DNA of 64,000 nt from Bacillus sp. cl95 (GCF_900115925.1 NZ_FOYF01000002.1:530194-594193), one strand, 5' to 3'. Shown: positions 25,406 to 35,596, counted from the first letter of the stretch. A program made the numbers and translations. Notes: generated from the sequence alone by a model not told the origin.

Positions 25406-26831
25406 AATTGAACAATATATGAAAGATCGGGTAGGACTTGGTGTAAGCTTTGATTTAGGTGTAAGAAAGCTAAAGATATTAAGAAAAGACGTCCAATTCT
25501 ATTATGTAAACGGCTTATGTGATACAGCATTTATTGTTGAGATAATCGAAGAATTAGTTAGAATCAATGATCATGAGAAATTGTCTACAAATTTGTTTCA
25601 TATAGTCGAGAATCGTCTCGTCAATCAGTCCGTTCAACCAATAACAGCCATGGAAGACCTGGTTACGTCAGTACTTTCCGGATTAATCGTAGTTGTCGTC
25701 GAGGGTTCTGATGTAGCACTTGTAGTAGATGTGAGGAGTTATCCAGGAAGGTCACCTCAGGAACCAGACACAGAAAAGGTTGTAAGGGGTTCCCGAGATG
25801 GCTTTGTAGAAAACATCATCCTAAATACGGCTCTGACAAGAAGAAGAATTCGTGATGAACGCCTTCGATTTGAAATGCTTCCGAAGGTAGGAGAAAGATC
25901 GAAGTCAGACATTGCTCTTGGATATATAGATGGAGTTGCAGATCCAGACCTCATTGATATCATCAAAAAAGAAATTGCTGCAATAAAGATAGACGGTATG
26001 ACGATGGCAGATAAAACGGTAGAAGAATTCATCGTAAAACAAGGGTATAATCCATATCCCTTGGTGCGATATACGGAACGTGCAGATGTAGCAGCCACAC
26101 ACTTGTTAGAAGGACATGTCATTATTTACGTTGATACTTCACCGAGTGTAATTATCACTCCTACCACATTTTTTCATCATGTACAGCATGCTGAAGAATA
26201 CAGACAATCTCCAGCAGTTGGAACTTTTGTGCGTTGGACAAGATTTCTAGGGGTATTTTCATCTCTATTCCTGTTGCCATTATGGTTCTTATTTGTACTT
26301 GAGCCATCTTTGCTTCCAAAAAGCATTGCGTTTATTGGCCCAAACGAACAGACGAATATACCGGTAGTCATTCAAATATTTATGGCGGATTTTGGGATTG
26401 AATTCCTAAGGATAGCGGCCATTCACACCCCAACCCCACTTTCAACTGCCATGGGCTTGATTGCGGCTGTAATGATTGGACAAATTGCCATTGACGTAGG
26501 TCTATTTGTTCCAGAAGTTATTTTGTATGTGTCGTTGGCAGCTGTCGGAACGTTTACGACTCCAAGTTATGAATTAAGCGTGGCGAATAAGATTGTCAGA
26601 TTAGTTTTATTAATTTTAGTTGCAGCATTCCACACGCCAGGTTATGTAATTGGAATTACGTTGTTTATCTTGTTCCTTGCAAATATGAAACCGCTAAACG
26701 CACCTTATTTATGGCCGTTCCTGCCGTTTAATCCAAAGGCATTTTTGCAGATCGTGGTAAGACGAGCAGTTCCAGGTTCAAAAATACGTCCAAGTATCGT
26801 TCATGCGCAAGACAGATATCGACAACCATGA
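25356..26831 (+). CDS. spoVAF: Stage V sporulation protein AF
   Basis: A 491-residue GerA-family (A subunit-like) membrane protein. The N-terminal cytosolic part is about 300 residues, with FDLGVRKL and [14 protein letters not shown]. Several transmembrane segments follow (about 305-330, 365-400, 405-450), with [20 protein letters not shown], and the tail [13 protein letters not shown]. It is reported to work with the FigP protein in amplifying germination ion release. GGAAAGGAG precedes the ATG. Last gene of the shortened operon. Confidence 0.93.
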   Translation: MAQDQKQKTPIPESVDKIEQYMKDRVGLGVSFDLGVRKLKILRKDVQFYYVNGLCDTAFIVEIIEELVRINDHEKLSTNLFHIVENRLVNQSVQPITAMEDLVTSVLSGLIVVVVEGSDVALVVDVRSYPGRSPQEPDTEKVVRGSRDGFVENIILNTALTRRRIRDERLRFEMLPKVGERSKSDIALGYIDGVADPDLIDIIKKEIAAIKIDGMTMADKTVEEFIVKQGYNPYPLVRYTERADVAATHLLEGHVIIYVDTSPSVIITPTTFFHHVQHAEEYRQSPAVGTFVRWTRFLGVFSSLFLLPLWFLFVLEPSLLPKSIAFIGPNEQTNIPVVIQIFMADFGIEFLRIAAIHTPTPLSTAMGLIAAVMIGQIAIDVGLFVPEVILYVSLAAVGTFTTPSYELSVANKIVRLVLLILVAAFHTPGYVIGITLFILFLANMKPLNAPYLWPFLPFNPKAFLQIVVRRAVPGSKIRPSIVHAQDRYRQP

Positions 26832-26908
26832 TTAAGGAATATCTACAATTGCGGAATATTCTGTTCTATGCTAAAGTAATTTAATTAAATAGTGACTTTT
26901 CATGATAA

Positions 26909-26950
26909 AAATAGACAGAGTTCTCTAGGAAGAATCTGTCTATTTGTTTA
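26909..26950 (+). terminator. Hairpin between spoVAF and lysA
   Basis: AAATAGACAGA / TCTGTCTATTT, 15-nt loop, then GTTTATG. Probably ends the spoVA transcript; the T-tail is short. Confidence 0.6.
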
Positions 26951-26990
26951 TGATATATTTAACGAGTTTTGTTGGAGGAGAGGGATTACG

Positions 26991-28310
26991 GTGCATTACT
27001 ATGGTACAACAAAAGTAAATGATAAGGGCCACCTCGAAATTGGTGGTTGTGATACGATTGATTTAGCAAGTAAATACGGTACACCTCTATATGTATATGA
27101 TGTTGCCTTAATTAGAGAGAGAGCAAAAGGTTTTAAGGGGACTTTTGATAAACACGGAATAAAAGCTCAAGTTGCTTATGCAAGTAAGGCTTTTTCATCT
27201 GTGGCAATGATTCAATTGGCAGAAGAAGAAGGGTTATCATTGGACGTGGTTTCAGGGGGAGAATTATATACAGCTGTTGCCGCAAACTTTCCTGTCCGCA
27301 AGATTCATTTTCATGGAAACAATAAAAGCTATGATGAACTGGAAATGGCTCTTGATTACAATGTTGGATGCATAGTTGTAGACAATTTTCATGAACTGCA
27401 ACTGCTCGCATCACTTTGCGAACAAAAAAATAAAAAAATGGAAATCCTTTTGCGTGTGACGCCTGGTATTGAGGCTCATACTCATGATTATATTTTAACG
27501 GGTCAAGAAGACTCGAAGTTTGGCTTTGACCTTCAAAATGGACAGGCTGAAGAAGCTTTAAGGATATCTCTTGATTCAAATTGGATTGAAGTTTTAGGCT
27601 TACATTGTCATATTGGATCACAAATCTTTGATACAACGGGTTTCTTGCTTGCAACAAGAAAAATATTTGAGAAATTGAATGACTGGAAATCTGAATATGC
27701 TTTCGAATCGAAAGTCCTAAATTTGGGTGGAGGATTTGGAATCCGCTACACAGAAGAAGATGATCCAATTCCACCTGCGCAGTATGTTGAAGAAATCATT
27801 AAGGAAGTCAAAAAACAAATAGAACTTCATTCCATGAACCTGCCAGAAATCTGGATCGAGCCGGGACGTTCTCTCGTTGGAGATGCCGGAACGACTCTGT
27901 ATCGTATTGGTTCTCAGAAAATTGTCCCGAACGTAAGAAAGTATGTTGCAGTGGATGGAGGCATGAGCGATAATATACGTCCTGCTCTTTATCAGGCTAA
28001 GTATGAAGCTGTTTTAGCTGAAAAACCGCTTGCTCTTAAATCTGAAACGGTCTCTATCGCAGGAAAATGTTGCGAATCAGGGGATATGCTTATTTGGGAT
28101 TTGAAGCTTCCAAAGAGTGAAGATGGAGATGTATTAGCTGTATTTTGTACGGGTGCTTATGGATATTCAATGTCCAATAATTACAATCGCCTCCCTCGAC
28201 CTGCTGTTGTTTTCGTTGAAAATGGTCAAGATAAGCTCGTTATCAAAAGAGAGACCTATGCGGATATGGTTCGACTTGACTTAAAATTGAATGAAAAAAT
28301 TTGTAAATAG
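26991..28310 (+). CDS. lysA: Diaminopimelate decarboxylase
   Basis: A 439-residue PLP enzyme that makes L-lysine from meso-diaminopimelate. The PLP Lys is in AYASKAFSS (about 62). GGGFGIRYTEEDDP binds the phosphate, EPGRSLVG and CCESGDML (Cys about 360) form the active site, and YGYSMSNNYN ends the fold. It starts at a GTG 10 nt after GGAGGAG; the product then aligns with B. subtilis LysA. Upstream in-frame ATG at 26892 lies in the terminator region and is rejected. Position after spoVAF is conserved in bacilli. Confidence 0.95.
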   Translation: MHYYGTTKVNDKGHLEIGGCDTIDLASKYGTPLYVYDVALIRERAKGFKGTFDKHGIKAQVAYASKAFSSVAMIQLAEEEGLSLDVVSGGELYTAVAANFPVRKIHFHGNNKSYDELEMALDYNVGCIVVDNFHELQLLASLCEQKNKKMEILLRVTPGIEAHTHDYILTGQEDSKFGFDLQNGQAEEALRISLDSNWIEVLGLHCHIGSQIFDTTGFLLATRKIFEKLNDWKSEYAFESKVLNLGGGFGIRYTEEDDPIPPAQYVEEIIKEVKKQIELHSMNLPEIWIEPGRSLVGDAGTTLYRIGSQKIVPNVRKYVAVDGGMSDNIRPALYQAKYEAVLAEKPLALKSETVSIAGKCCESGDMLIWDLKLPKSEDGDVLAVFCTGAYGYSMSNNYNRLPRPAVVFVENGQDKLVIKRETYADMVRLDLKLNEKICK

Positions 28311-28336
28311 CTGCCGATTTCTACGGCAGTTTTCTT
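28309..28336 (+). terminator. Terminator after lysA
   Basis: CTGCCG / CGGCAG stem, 7-nt loop, TTTTCTTCTTT. Confidence 0.75.
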
Positions 28337-28586
28337 CTTTCTCGACGATGTATTCCTATTTTCTTAGTAGAATGGATTATTTTTTTGTTTTAGTGTAGAA
28401 TAAATGAAATTAAGAAGGAATTATTTTTTACAGAAATATACAATTGATTTGAATAGTGGATAAAATAGGTTTAGGAAACAAAAGATGATTGTTCCATATA
28501 ATATTTATCAAGCAGTCTTATTAAACAGTGCAGATCAAATCATGCCTAAAAGTATCGTACTTAAGAAGGCGTATTTAAAATAATGA

Positions 28587-28974
<388 letters not shown>

Positions 28975-28990
<16 letters not shown>

Positions 28991-29499
28991 GTTTTGCTTC
29001 TTATGGCATTTTCGCGTTCGAGGATGACATCTGTACGATCTCGTGTCATATGTCTATGGAGTAATTCGTAATTATTGATATCACTGTCCTTGAGCCAATG
29101 GGTTCCTTTCTCAATACAAGTTTTTTTACACAATTCAATGAGCTCTCGATCTGAAAGAGGTAATATCACACTTTGATAATCCTTGTGATCTTCAATTTTT
29201 TTGATAAGTTCGTTGATTAATCCCATAAATAGTTTTGGATCGATTCCAAGATCACGAAGATTATTTTCTTTGTCGGTGAAAATGCCCTTTGCTTTGCCGA
29301 TAGTTCTCAATGCACCAGAAAAATTGTTTCTTCGGTGATGATAAGTGGAAACGGCTAGAAGGATAAGTCCAACCCAAATGGATGCTTTATTGCCATTGTC
29401 TGTTTCTTTCCAATATTCTTCGAGAATTTCGTGGCATTCAAAATAATCTCGGTCCCCATGGAAGTGAACCAAGTAATCCACATATGCTTTTGGGTACAA
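28975..29499 (-). CDS. ypuF: DUF309 protein YpuF
   Basis: A 174-residue protein with the DUF309 signature at the N-terminus, HGDRDYFECHEILEEYWK (residues about 14-31), including conserved His, Glu and Trp. A helical second motif follows (GLILLAVSTYHHRRNNFSGA). Cytoplasmic and all-alpha; function unknown. It stands between ribT and scpA as in B. subtilis. AAAGGTGG precedes the start. Confidence 0.88.
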
Positions 29500-29598
29500 A
29501 GTAGCACCACCTTTTTCATGAAATAGTTTGAGTTTATCATATCATAGGCTCGGATTCTTTTAATAATCGAAAAGAAGTTTAAAGGGAAAATGATAAAA

Positions 29599-29623
29599 GC
29601 CCGTCATCCAAAAGGAAACGGGC
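29599..29623 (-). terminator. Terminator of the YjcZ peptide gene
   Basis: GCCCGT / ACGGGC hairpin with inner ATCC/GGA pairing; on the minus strand followed by TTTTATCATTTT. Confidence 0.65.
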
Positions 29624-29680
29624 AATTGTTTTTAGGTTAAGATTTTTGTTCTTTTTCTTAATTAGAAGCGGCTTTGTGGT

Positions 29681-29773
29681 TTAGAACCAAGAAGCACCAA
29701 CGATGATTAACAAGATGAATAGCACCACAATTAGTGCAAAACCTGAACCGTATCCGCAATGTCCACCAGACAT
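29681..29773 (-). CDS. YjcZ-family sporulation peptide (30 residues)
   Basis: A very short gene starting MSGGHCGYGSG, then a hydrophobic helix FALIVVLFILLIIVG, ending ASWF. This is the classic YjcZ/YhfH-like small sporulation membrane peptide layout (Gly/Tyr/Cys-rich head, one transmembrane helix). CAGGAGG lies 8 nt before the ATG. Such peptides occur in many copies in bacilli; function is unknown. Confidence 0.88.
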   Translation of the reverse strand: MSGGHCGYGSGFALIVVLFILLIIVGASWF

Positions 29774-29973
29774 ATTAAAACCTCCTGTTTAAATAATGTT
29801 TGTTTTCTCTTTCATCATATGTAAGACCGGAAAAAACGTTATAGGCGTTTGCCCCAATTAAATGAAAGAATGAGTCCTAAGGTTAAATTTCTATTGGACA
29901 ACGAATATGAATACTCTATACTTAAAGTAGCCATGCCTATGGCAAATCTTTTCAAGAAATAATGGTGAGAAAT

Positions 29974-30741
29974 TTGCAATACAACGTGAAACTGGATGCG
30001 TTTGAAGGTCCATTAGACTTACTTTTACATTTGATTAACACACTTGAAATTGATATATACGATATACCTGTTTCAAAGATAACGGAACAATACTTACTGT
30101 ACATCCAAACAATGAAGGAATTGAAGTTGGATATTGCAAGTGAATATTTAGTAATGGCAGCTACGTTGTTAGCTATCAAAAGTAAAATGCTTTTGCCGAA
30201 GTATGAAGAAGATTTATACGATGATGAAATGGAAATCAACCTTGAACAAGATCCGCGTGACGAGTTGGTGGAAAGATTAATTGAATATAGAAAATATAAA
30301 GAAGCTGCGCATGATTTAAAGAATTTAGAAGAAGAACGTGGATTAATGTATACAAAGGCACCGAGTGACCTAACAGATCTTGGAAAAGAAGAAAAATTTG
30401 TAAGAGAAGAACTCAATGTGTCACTTTACGACATGCTCAGTGCATTCCAAAAACTGATGAGAAGAAAAAAACTGCAACGTCCCATGACAACGAGGATTGC
30501 CAGACAGGAAATTTCTATTGAAACGAGAATGTCAGAAATTATAAAAGAGCTAAAAGCCATTAAAAGAAGAATCAGTTTTAATGAGTTGTTCCCAATTTAT
30601 CAGCGTGAACACATTGTCGTTACATTCCTGGCTGTTTTAGAACTAATGAAACGGAATGAAATAAAAGCTGAACAAGAAGAAAATTTCGGGGAAATATTTG
30701 TTGTAGCATCGGAAGGAGCAGAATCAATTGGACATCATTAA
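29974..30741 (+). CDS. scpA: Segregation and condensation protein A
   Basis: A 255-residue kleisin subunit of the SMC-ScpAB condensin, needed for chromosome segregation. The N-terminal [12 protein letters not shown] (binds the Smc neck) is near-perfect, and the C-terminal winged helix has ISFNELFP...[17 protein letters not shown] prefer the TTG start giving [13 protein letters not shown], which aligns with B. subtilis MEYQVKIDTFEGP and has GGTGAG just upstream; the ATG at 29962 is the alternative. It overlaps scpB by 14 nt. Confidence 0.93.
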   Translation: MQYNVKLDAFEGPLDLLLHLINTLEIDIYDIPVSKITEQYLLYIQTMKELKLDIASEYLVMAATLLAIKSKMLLPKYEEDLYDDEMEINLEQDPRDELVERLIEYRKYKEAAHDLKNLEEERGLMYTKAPSDLTDLGKEEKFVREELNVSLYDMLSAFQKLMRRKKLQRPMTTRIARQEISIETRMSEIIKELKAIKRRISFNELFPIYQREHIVVTFLAVLELMKRNEIKAEQEENFGEIFVVASEGAESIGHH

Positions 30742-31315
30742 TTGGAAAGGCATCTTAGAAAGTCTATTGTTTGCTGCGGGGGATGAAGGACTTTCTCTAA
30801 AGCAAATTTCTGCGGTTCTTGAGGTGGAAGAACATAAAGTGCTTGAAATTATCAACGAGCTTAAGCAAGGTTATGACCAAGATTCAAGCAGAGGAATAAC
30901 ACTTGTTAACTTGGCTGGGGTATATCAGCTAGCTACTAAGAAGGAAAATGTACAGTTCCTTAAGAAATTGGTGGAATCTCCAAATACAAACACGCTTTCA
31001 CAAGCTGCTTTAGAAACTTTGGCCATTGTTGCATATAAGCAGCCTATAACAAGAACTGAAATTGAGGAAATTAGGGGTGTAAAAACAGAGCGTCCTCTAC
31101 AGACCCTAATGGCAAAAGTTCTAATTAAAGAAGTGGGTAGAGCAGAAGGAACTGGAAGAGCCATACTATACGGTACAACGAAGGAATTCCTTGATTATTT
31201 TGGACTTAGAAGTTTGGATGAATTGCCTCCTTTAACTGACAAAGTGGAAGAAGACTTTGTTCAGGAAGAAGCTGATTTATTCTTTGAAAAGTTTCAGGAT
31301 ACTGTTAATTCATAG
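30728..31315 (+). CDS. scpB: Segregation and condensation protein B
   Basis: A 195-residue protein with two winged helices that dimerises and binds the middle of Scp[19 protein letters not shown] at the N-terminus and [23 protein letters not shown] in the middle are diagnostic. It begins at a TTG, 9 nt after GGAAGGAG that lies inside scpA. The gene pair is one transcription unit. Confidence 0.94.
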   Translation: MDIINWKGILESLLFAAGDEGLSLKQISAVLEVEEHKVLEIINELKQGYDQDSSRGITLVNLAGVYQLATKKENVQFLKKLVESPNTNTLSQAALETLAIVAYKQPITRTEIEEIRGVKTERPLQTLMAKVLIKEVGRAEGTGRAILYGTTKEFLDYFGLRSLDELPPLTDKVEEDFVQEEADLFFEKFQDTVNS

Positions 31316-31410
31316 CTTCAAAAGACAGTAGCAACTTAAAATATGTTAAAATATTCGTAATCAATCAAATTGTTCAAAATATTTTACATAGGCTATGAAT
31401 TTTCTGTGTT

Positions 31411-31437
31411 TTGTTGATTGGAGCGGAAATCAACAGG
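31411..31437. repeat. Solo (collapsed) form of repeat C
   Basis: Its complement is exactly the left end of repeat C (43251) joined to its right end (43510) through the shared TTCCGCTCCA/CCGCTCCA. It reads as a compact palindrome with GTTGAT/ATCAAC arms. Lies in the scpB-downstream gap. Confidence 0.7.
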
Positions 31438-31475
31438 CAAGTTTTTCAAGAGCCTAGAAATAAGGAGGAATCTTC

Positions 31476-31895
31476 ATGCTGATTAAAGAATGTAAAGGTT
31501 ATGAATTGGAAAAAGAAAAGTCAAATACCTCAGAAGATTTTTTTAATCGAAGTGAAGTGGTATTTAATGAGAATGGACAAACGAAGACATTGCATATCTT
31601 ATACTTAAGATACTTTGATGAGCTAGCACAAGAGATCACAGGTCTTGATCATGATCCACTATTCACTGCAAATGCTAGAGAAGTAACTTTTAAAGATGTA
31701 GTAGCAGTGGTTTGTTTGTTGAAAAATCCTGATCTAAGGAATAGAAAAAGATTATACATAAATTCCAAACATGAAATGGCTTCCTATTTTAAAGATGTTG
31801 ATTTAAAAAAGTTGCCAACTATATTTGAGTCTCTTGATCAAAAAGGTGGTTATCCACTTGATTCGCCGTTGTCATTTATTGTCCAGACTAATTAA
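31476..31895 (+). CDS. Hypothetical protein between scpB and ypuI
   Basis: A 139-residue, soluble, Lys/Glu-rich protein with AAGGAGG 7 nt before its ATG. No signal peptide, transmembrane helix or Cys/His cluster is visible. Middle segment LHILYLRYFDELAQEITGLDHDPLF and C-terminal LKKLPTIFESLDQKGGYPLD look globular. I do not recognise a family. It lies 27 nt before ypuI on the same strand, so the two are probably co-transcribed. Nothing suggests its function beyond that. Confidence 0.75.
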   Translation: MLIKECKGYELEKEKSNTSEDFFNRSEVVFNENGQTKTLHILYLRYFDELAQEITGLDHDPLFTANAREVTFKDVVAVVCLLKNPDLRNRKRLYINSKHEMASYFKDVDLKKLPTIFESLDQKGGYPLDSPLSFIVQTN

Positions 31896-31922
31896 ACATT
31901 AGAAACCTGCGGAGGTGTAAAT

Positions 31923-32411
31923 TTGGGAAATACAATTGTGAAATCACAGCTTGAAGATGTACAAAGTTTCTTAAAGAAAACAAATAACAGTTTAGAAGAT
32001 TTCTTGAATGAAACTACCTTGTCAACTTTGAATACTGAACAAGAAGGGGACGCAGATTATTATAAAGCCATTTTGAGTAATCTTCGCAAACTTCTCGTAT
32101 ATAGTGAAGAAAGTGCAGAAACTTGCCTTCTTTTATTGCAGGGAGATCCATTCCAAAAGGCTCCTGCTGAAAAAATATTATATAAAATATATCATCAATG
32201 CATCGAAGAATTTTTCTCACCGAAAAATGATGCCTGGACAGAGGATAGTCGCTCCGCCTATACGGGTCAAAATTCCATAAAGTTTTATAAACAAGTGCCA
32301 GAAAGATTGACCCATTTGATGAAAGGGCTAGAAGGTGACTTTCAAAAAATGAGAGAAGATCTCGAATATTACGAAACTGATTACCGAACAAAAATGCTTC
32401 AATCAAAATAA
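31923..32411 (+). CDS. ypuI: YpuI family protein (DUF3907)
   Basis: A 162-residue helical cytoplasmic protein starting at a TTG with GCGGAGGTG upstream. MGNTIVKSQLEDVQSFL and NLRKLLVYSEES match the YpuI family as I remember it. The end, YYETDYRTKM, is also conserved. Position between scpB and dacB agrees with B. subtilis. Function unknown. Confidence 0.85.
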   Translation: MGNTIVKSQLEDVQSFLKKTNNSLEDFLNETTLSTLNTEQEGDADYYKAILSNLRKLLVYSEESAETCLLLLQGDPFQKAPAEKILYKIYHQCIEEFFSPKNDAWTEDSRSAYTGQNSIKFYKQVPERLTHLMKGLEGDFQKMREDLEYYETDYRTKMLQSK

Positions 32412-32416
32412 GTTGT

Positions 32417-32449
32417 GAAAAGAGTGCCTTACAGGGGTACTCTTTTTTT
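32417..32449 (+). terminator. Terminator after ypuI
   Basis: AAAGAGTGCC / GGTACTCTTT imperfect stem and a T-run. Repeat A copy 2 starts within the T-run, as copy 1 does after yqkB. Confidence 0.75.
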
Positions 32450-32714
32450 GTGGTCTAGGAATTTTTATAATAAATTAATGTGGATAACTTTCTACGTTTT
32501 TCTAATAATCCAGCTCCAGCGCCCAGCCCCTCGGGGTTGTTTCCTAATGCCGAAACAACCTCGGTCATAAGCCAAATCACTTCAGAAATCAGGACAAGGA
32601 AAGCTTCGGCAGCATTAACATCGCACGAAGAAAAAGCGATAGCTTTTTCGAGGATGACTGCGTGATTCGTCTTTTGCCTGTCGGGGCTAAACAGGGCGCT
32701 TGCGCCTTTTGTTC
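32448..32714. repeat. Repeat A, copy 2 (267 bp)
   Basis: Same length, orientation and ends as 1173-1439. Differences are single bases (for example CAGCGCCC against CAGCACCC). The GATA-loop hairpin is at 32623-32654. Non-coding despite an open frame. Confidence 0.85.
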
Positions 32715-32780
32715 CTTCTGTTGAACCATTTCCTTAGGCTTTCATAAAATAAGAGATAGCCTAGGAAAGAAGGGTCGGAG

Positions 32781-33671
32781 ATGAATCAATTTAAAAGTTA
32801 CGTTAAAGAACTATTCGAATGGAATTCACAAATGAAAGATCTTTTAGAAGCAGAAGAAGTAGGAAAGAGTGAAGAAGTTTGGAGAAGTTTAAATGGATTT
32901 GTTGAAGTGTTGGAAGGGATATCAAAACCCCTTACAAACGAAGAGATGTTGGCTTTACAAAAACAAGCAGAGAAGATCCATGATAATATGGAAGATTACT
33001 TTTTAAGACAACAGGAATTTGGCAATGCACGTGTACAAGAAGCCATGATACCACCAGGAAAACATACATTGCCACCTCTCCCATATTCCTTTGAGGCACT
33101 AGAGCCATTTATTGAAAGAAAAATAATGGAGTTGCATCACGATAAGCATCATCAATCTTATGTTGATGGACTTAATAAAGCAGAGTTGCAACTGCAAAAA
33201 GCACGACTCCAAAATGATTTTACACTAGTAAAGCATTTTTCCAGGGAACTTGCCTTTCATGGATCAGGTCATTACTTACACACTATTTTTTGGAACAACA
33301 TGAAACCAAACGGAGGGGGGCAACCAGGAGGGCGTCTTCTCAAAGAAATCATCCAATACTTTGGTAGCTTTGATGCATTTAAGAATCATTTTACAGAAGC
33401 AGCAAAGCAAGTGGAAGGATCGGGTTGGGCTCTCCTAGTCTGGTCACCTCGTTCGAGACATCTTGAGGTACTTCAAACTGAGAGTCATATGCATTTGACA
33501 CAATGGGATACGATTCCTTTATTGGTTCTTGACGTCTGGGAACATGCTTATTACCTGCAGTATAAGAATAACAGGGCTGAGTATGTGAAAAATTGGTGGA
33601 ATGTAGTGAATTGGAAGGATGTAGAGACTCGATTTGAAAAAGCAAGACAATTGAAATGGGAAGCTTTTTAA
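32781..33671 (+). CDS. sodF: Fe/Mn superoxide dismutase with N-terminal extension
   Basis: A 296-residue protein. The first 93 residues are a charged helical extension not found in ordinary SODs but typical of Bacillus SodF. The SOD domain starts at LPPLPYSFEALEPFIE. Metal ligands are His119 in ELHHDKHH, His in GSGHYLHTIFW (about 164) and Asp and His in LDVWEHAYYLQYKN (about 250-254). NGGGQPGG and GSGWALLVW are conserved. It detoxifies superoxide in the cytoplasm. Metal preference cannot be read from the sequence with certainty. GGTCGGAG precedes the ATG. Confidence 0.88.
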   Translation: MNQFKSYVKELFEWNSQMKDLLEAEEVGKSEEVWRSLNGFVEVLEGISKPLTNEEMLALQKQAEKIHDNMEDYFLRQQEFGNARVQEAMIPPGKHTLPPLPYSFEALEPFIERKIMELHHDKHHQSYVDGLNKAELQLQKARLQNDFTLVKHFSRELAFHGSGHYLHTIFWNNMKPNGGGQPGGRLLKEIIQYFGSFDAFKNHFTEAAKQVEGSGWALLVWSPRSRHLEVLQTESHMHLTQWDTIPLLVLDVWEHAYYLQYKNNRAEYVKNWWNVVNWKDVETRFEKARQLKWEAF

Positions 33672-33758
33672 TCCATATTCAAAATATTTTATATGAGAGC
33701 GTGACACTTAGCTGGTGTAAAAAAGCTTTAGTTGTAGAGGTTGAAATACTTTTATCTT

Positions 33759-33786
33759 GCGAAAACAACGGTTTTCGCTTTTTTAT
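33759..33786 (+). terminator. Terminator after sodF
   Basis: GCGAAAAC / GTTTTCGC, 4-nt loop, then TTTTTTATTTT. Confidence 0.88.
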
Positions 33787-33803
33787 TTTATGTGTTGAAC
33801 TAG

Positions 33804-33832
33804 TCATAACCCTCCCTCTTAAGCCATAAACT
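33804..33832 (+). promoter_or_regulatory. Candidate SigE promoter of dacB-spmA-spmB
   Basis: GTCATAA with ATA core, 16 nt, CATAAACT (consensus ATA-N16-CATACANT, one mismatch). The B. subtilis dacB-spm operon is SigE-dependent, which supports the call. Confidence 0.6.
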
Positions 33833-33864
33833 TGTACAAACTATACAAGGAGACGAGGTATCTC

Positions 33865-35010
33865 ATGAAATTGATTTGGAAGCCGGTCATTTATGCACTC
33901 ATCGCGGTTCTACTCTTTATGAACGCACCTCAAAAAGTGGATGCTTCTGTTTCCGTAAGTGCAAAAAGTGCGATTCTTATGGAACAGAAATCAGGACGAG
34001 TCCTTTTTGAGAAGGATGCTCATAAAGTACGAAGGATAGCGAGTATCACAAAAATCATGACCGCAATACTTGCGATTGAATCTGGAAAGATGGATGAGGA
34101 AGTTAAAGTTTCCGGGAGAGCAATTAAGGCAGAGGGTTCTTCCGTTTATCTTAAAGAGGGTGAAAAAATAAAACTGGAGCATCTAGTTTATGGACTCATG
34201 TTAAGATCCGGAAACGACACAGCAGTAGCCATAGCAGAACATGTTGGTGGAAGTGTGGAAGGGTTTGTTTATTTAATGAATCAAAAAGCTCAGGAAATCG
34301 GTATGACCAAGACACATTTCTCTAATCCCCATGGACTTGATGATCACGAACAGCATTACTCCACAGCTTACGACATGGCCTTGCTTACCCGTTATACAAT
34401 GAATAATGAAACATATAAAAAGATTGCCGGTTCAAAACTTCATCGTGCCCCTAATCCAACTGAAAAATGGGACAGGGTATGGAAAAATAAAAACCGATTG
34501 CTAAATAAATATCAATATTGTACAGGAGGAAAAACCGGTTATACAAAACGGGCGAAGAGAACGCTCGTAACGACTGCAACAAAAGGAGATATGGACTTAA
34601 TTGCCGTAACACTTAATGGTCCAGATGATTGGAACGATCATATATTCATGTTTGAAAATGGCTTTAAAAAGTATGACATGGCTGAGATTGCAGAAGAAGG
34701 GAAAATTAGTGCCGGGAAATCATCGTTTTATAAAAATAAGATCTATATCAATCACCCTATTCAATATCCTGTTACAAGTAAAGAGAGTAAAAAAATAAAA
34801 CTTGAGTACAAATTGCTAAAGCCAAAAGAAGAATGGGATGATGAAGAAGATGTCCCAAGTGTTGTGGGAAATGCTGTTGTGTATATAGATGGAAGAGAGA
34901 TTGAGAAAGTTCCTGTCTATTTCGAAAAGTCTAGTGAAGATAAAAAGAGCTTATTCGAGTTTTTTGATAATATCTTCACATCCATGATAGGGATTAAGAG
35001 CGATGGTTAA
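33865..35010 (+). CDS. dacB: Sporulation D-alanyl-D-alanine carboxypeptidase DacB (PBP5*)
   Basis: A 381-residue mother-cell carboxypeptidase that sets cortex cross-linking. The signal peptide is MKLIWKPVIYALIAVLLFM to VDA. Motifs are SITKIM (S-x-x-K, about 58), SGNDTA (S-x-N, about 117) and GGKTGYTK (K-T-G, about 227). Length and operon with spmAB identify DacB. CAAGGAG and ACGAGG lie before the ATG at 33865; an upstream in-frame ATG at 33832 overlaps the candidate promoter. spmA overlaps the last 8 nt. Confidence 0.94.
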   Translation: MKLIWKPVIYALIAVLLFMNAPQKVDASVSVSAKSAILMEQKSGRVLFEKDAHKVRRIASITKIMTAILAIESGKMDEEVKVSGRAIKAEGSSVYLKEGEKIKLEHLVYGLMLRSGNDTAVAIAEHVGGSVEGFVYLMNQKAQEIGMTKTHFSNPHGLDDHEQHYSTAYDMALLTRYTMNNETYKKIAGSKLHRAPNPTEKWDRVWKNKNRLLNKYQYCTGGKTGYTKRAKRTLVTTATKGDMDLIAVTLNGPDDWNDHIFMFENGFKKYDMAEIAEEGKISAGKSSFYKNKIYINHPIQYPVTSKESKKIKLEYKLLKPKEEWDDEEDVPSVVGNAVVYIDGREIEKVPVYFEKSSEDKKSLFEFFDNIFTSMIGIKSDG

Positions 35011-35590
35011 TTATATATGGGTGGCTATGACTCTTATCGGAATCGTGTTTGCCCTTATCAATGGCACTATGAATCAGGTGAACGAAGCTATTTTTAGCGG
35101 TGCAAAGGATGCAGTTTCCTTATGTATAGGTTTAATTAGCATACTTGTATTTTGGCTTGGAATGATGAAAATTGCAGAGGATTCAGGGTTGCTTTCTAAA
35201 CTTACCGCTTTATTCCGACCGTTGATTGTCAGGCTCTTTCCAGATGTTCCGAAGCAACACCCAGCTATGGGGTATATTCTTTCAAATATGATAGCCAATA
35301 TGTTTGGACTAGGGAATGCGGCTACCCCACTCGGAATCAAAGCGATGGAACAATTAAAGGAATTAAATGGAGGGAAAACGGAAGCAAGCCGATCTATGAT
35401 TACTTTTCTAGCTATCAATACTTCAAGTATTACTTTAATTCCAACGACAGTGATCGCGATTCGGATGAATTACAATAGTGCTTCGCCCACAGATATTGTG
35501 GGTCCTACATTAATAGCCACTATAATATCGGCAATCGGTGGGATTTTAATAGATCGATATTTTCATTATCGAAGAAGTCGCAAAGGATGA
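35003..35590 (+). CDS. spmA: Spore maturation protein A
   Basis: A 195-residue membrane protein of the nucleoside transporter-like SpmA family, needed for spore core dehydration. It has about five hydrophobic segments and the conserved NMIANMFGLGNAATPLG and NTSSITLIPTTVIAIR. It overlaps dacB by 8 nt and leads spmB by 6 nt, so the operon is tightly coupled. Molecular function is not established. Confidence 0.94.
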   Translation: MVNYIWVAMTLIGIVFALINGTMNQVNEAIFSGAKDAVSLCIGLISILVFWLGMMKIAEDSGLLSKLTALFRPLIVRLFPDVPKQHPAMGYILSNMIANMFGLGNAATPLGIKAMEQLKELNGGKTEASRSMITFLAINTSSITLIPTTVIAIRMNYNSASPTDIVGPTLIATIISAIGGILIDRYFHYRRSRKG

Positions 35591-35596
35591 TATAAC

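Larger units (their letters stand above)
32412..32780. other. 369-bp intergenic stretch
   Basis: Filled by the ypuI terminator and repeat A copy 2; the last 65 bp carry the sodF leader. No gene supported. Confidence 0.8.

Noticed and set aside
26832-26990. T-box or lysine riboswitch before lysA
   Set aside because: I looked for the T-box core and the lysine aptamer and found only a simple hairpin; it fits better as the spoVA terminator.
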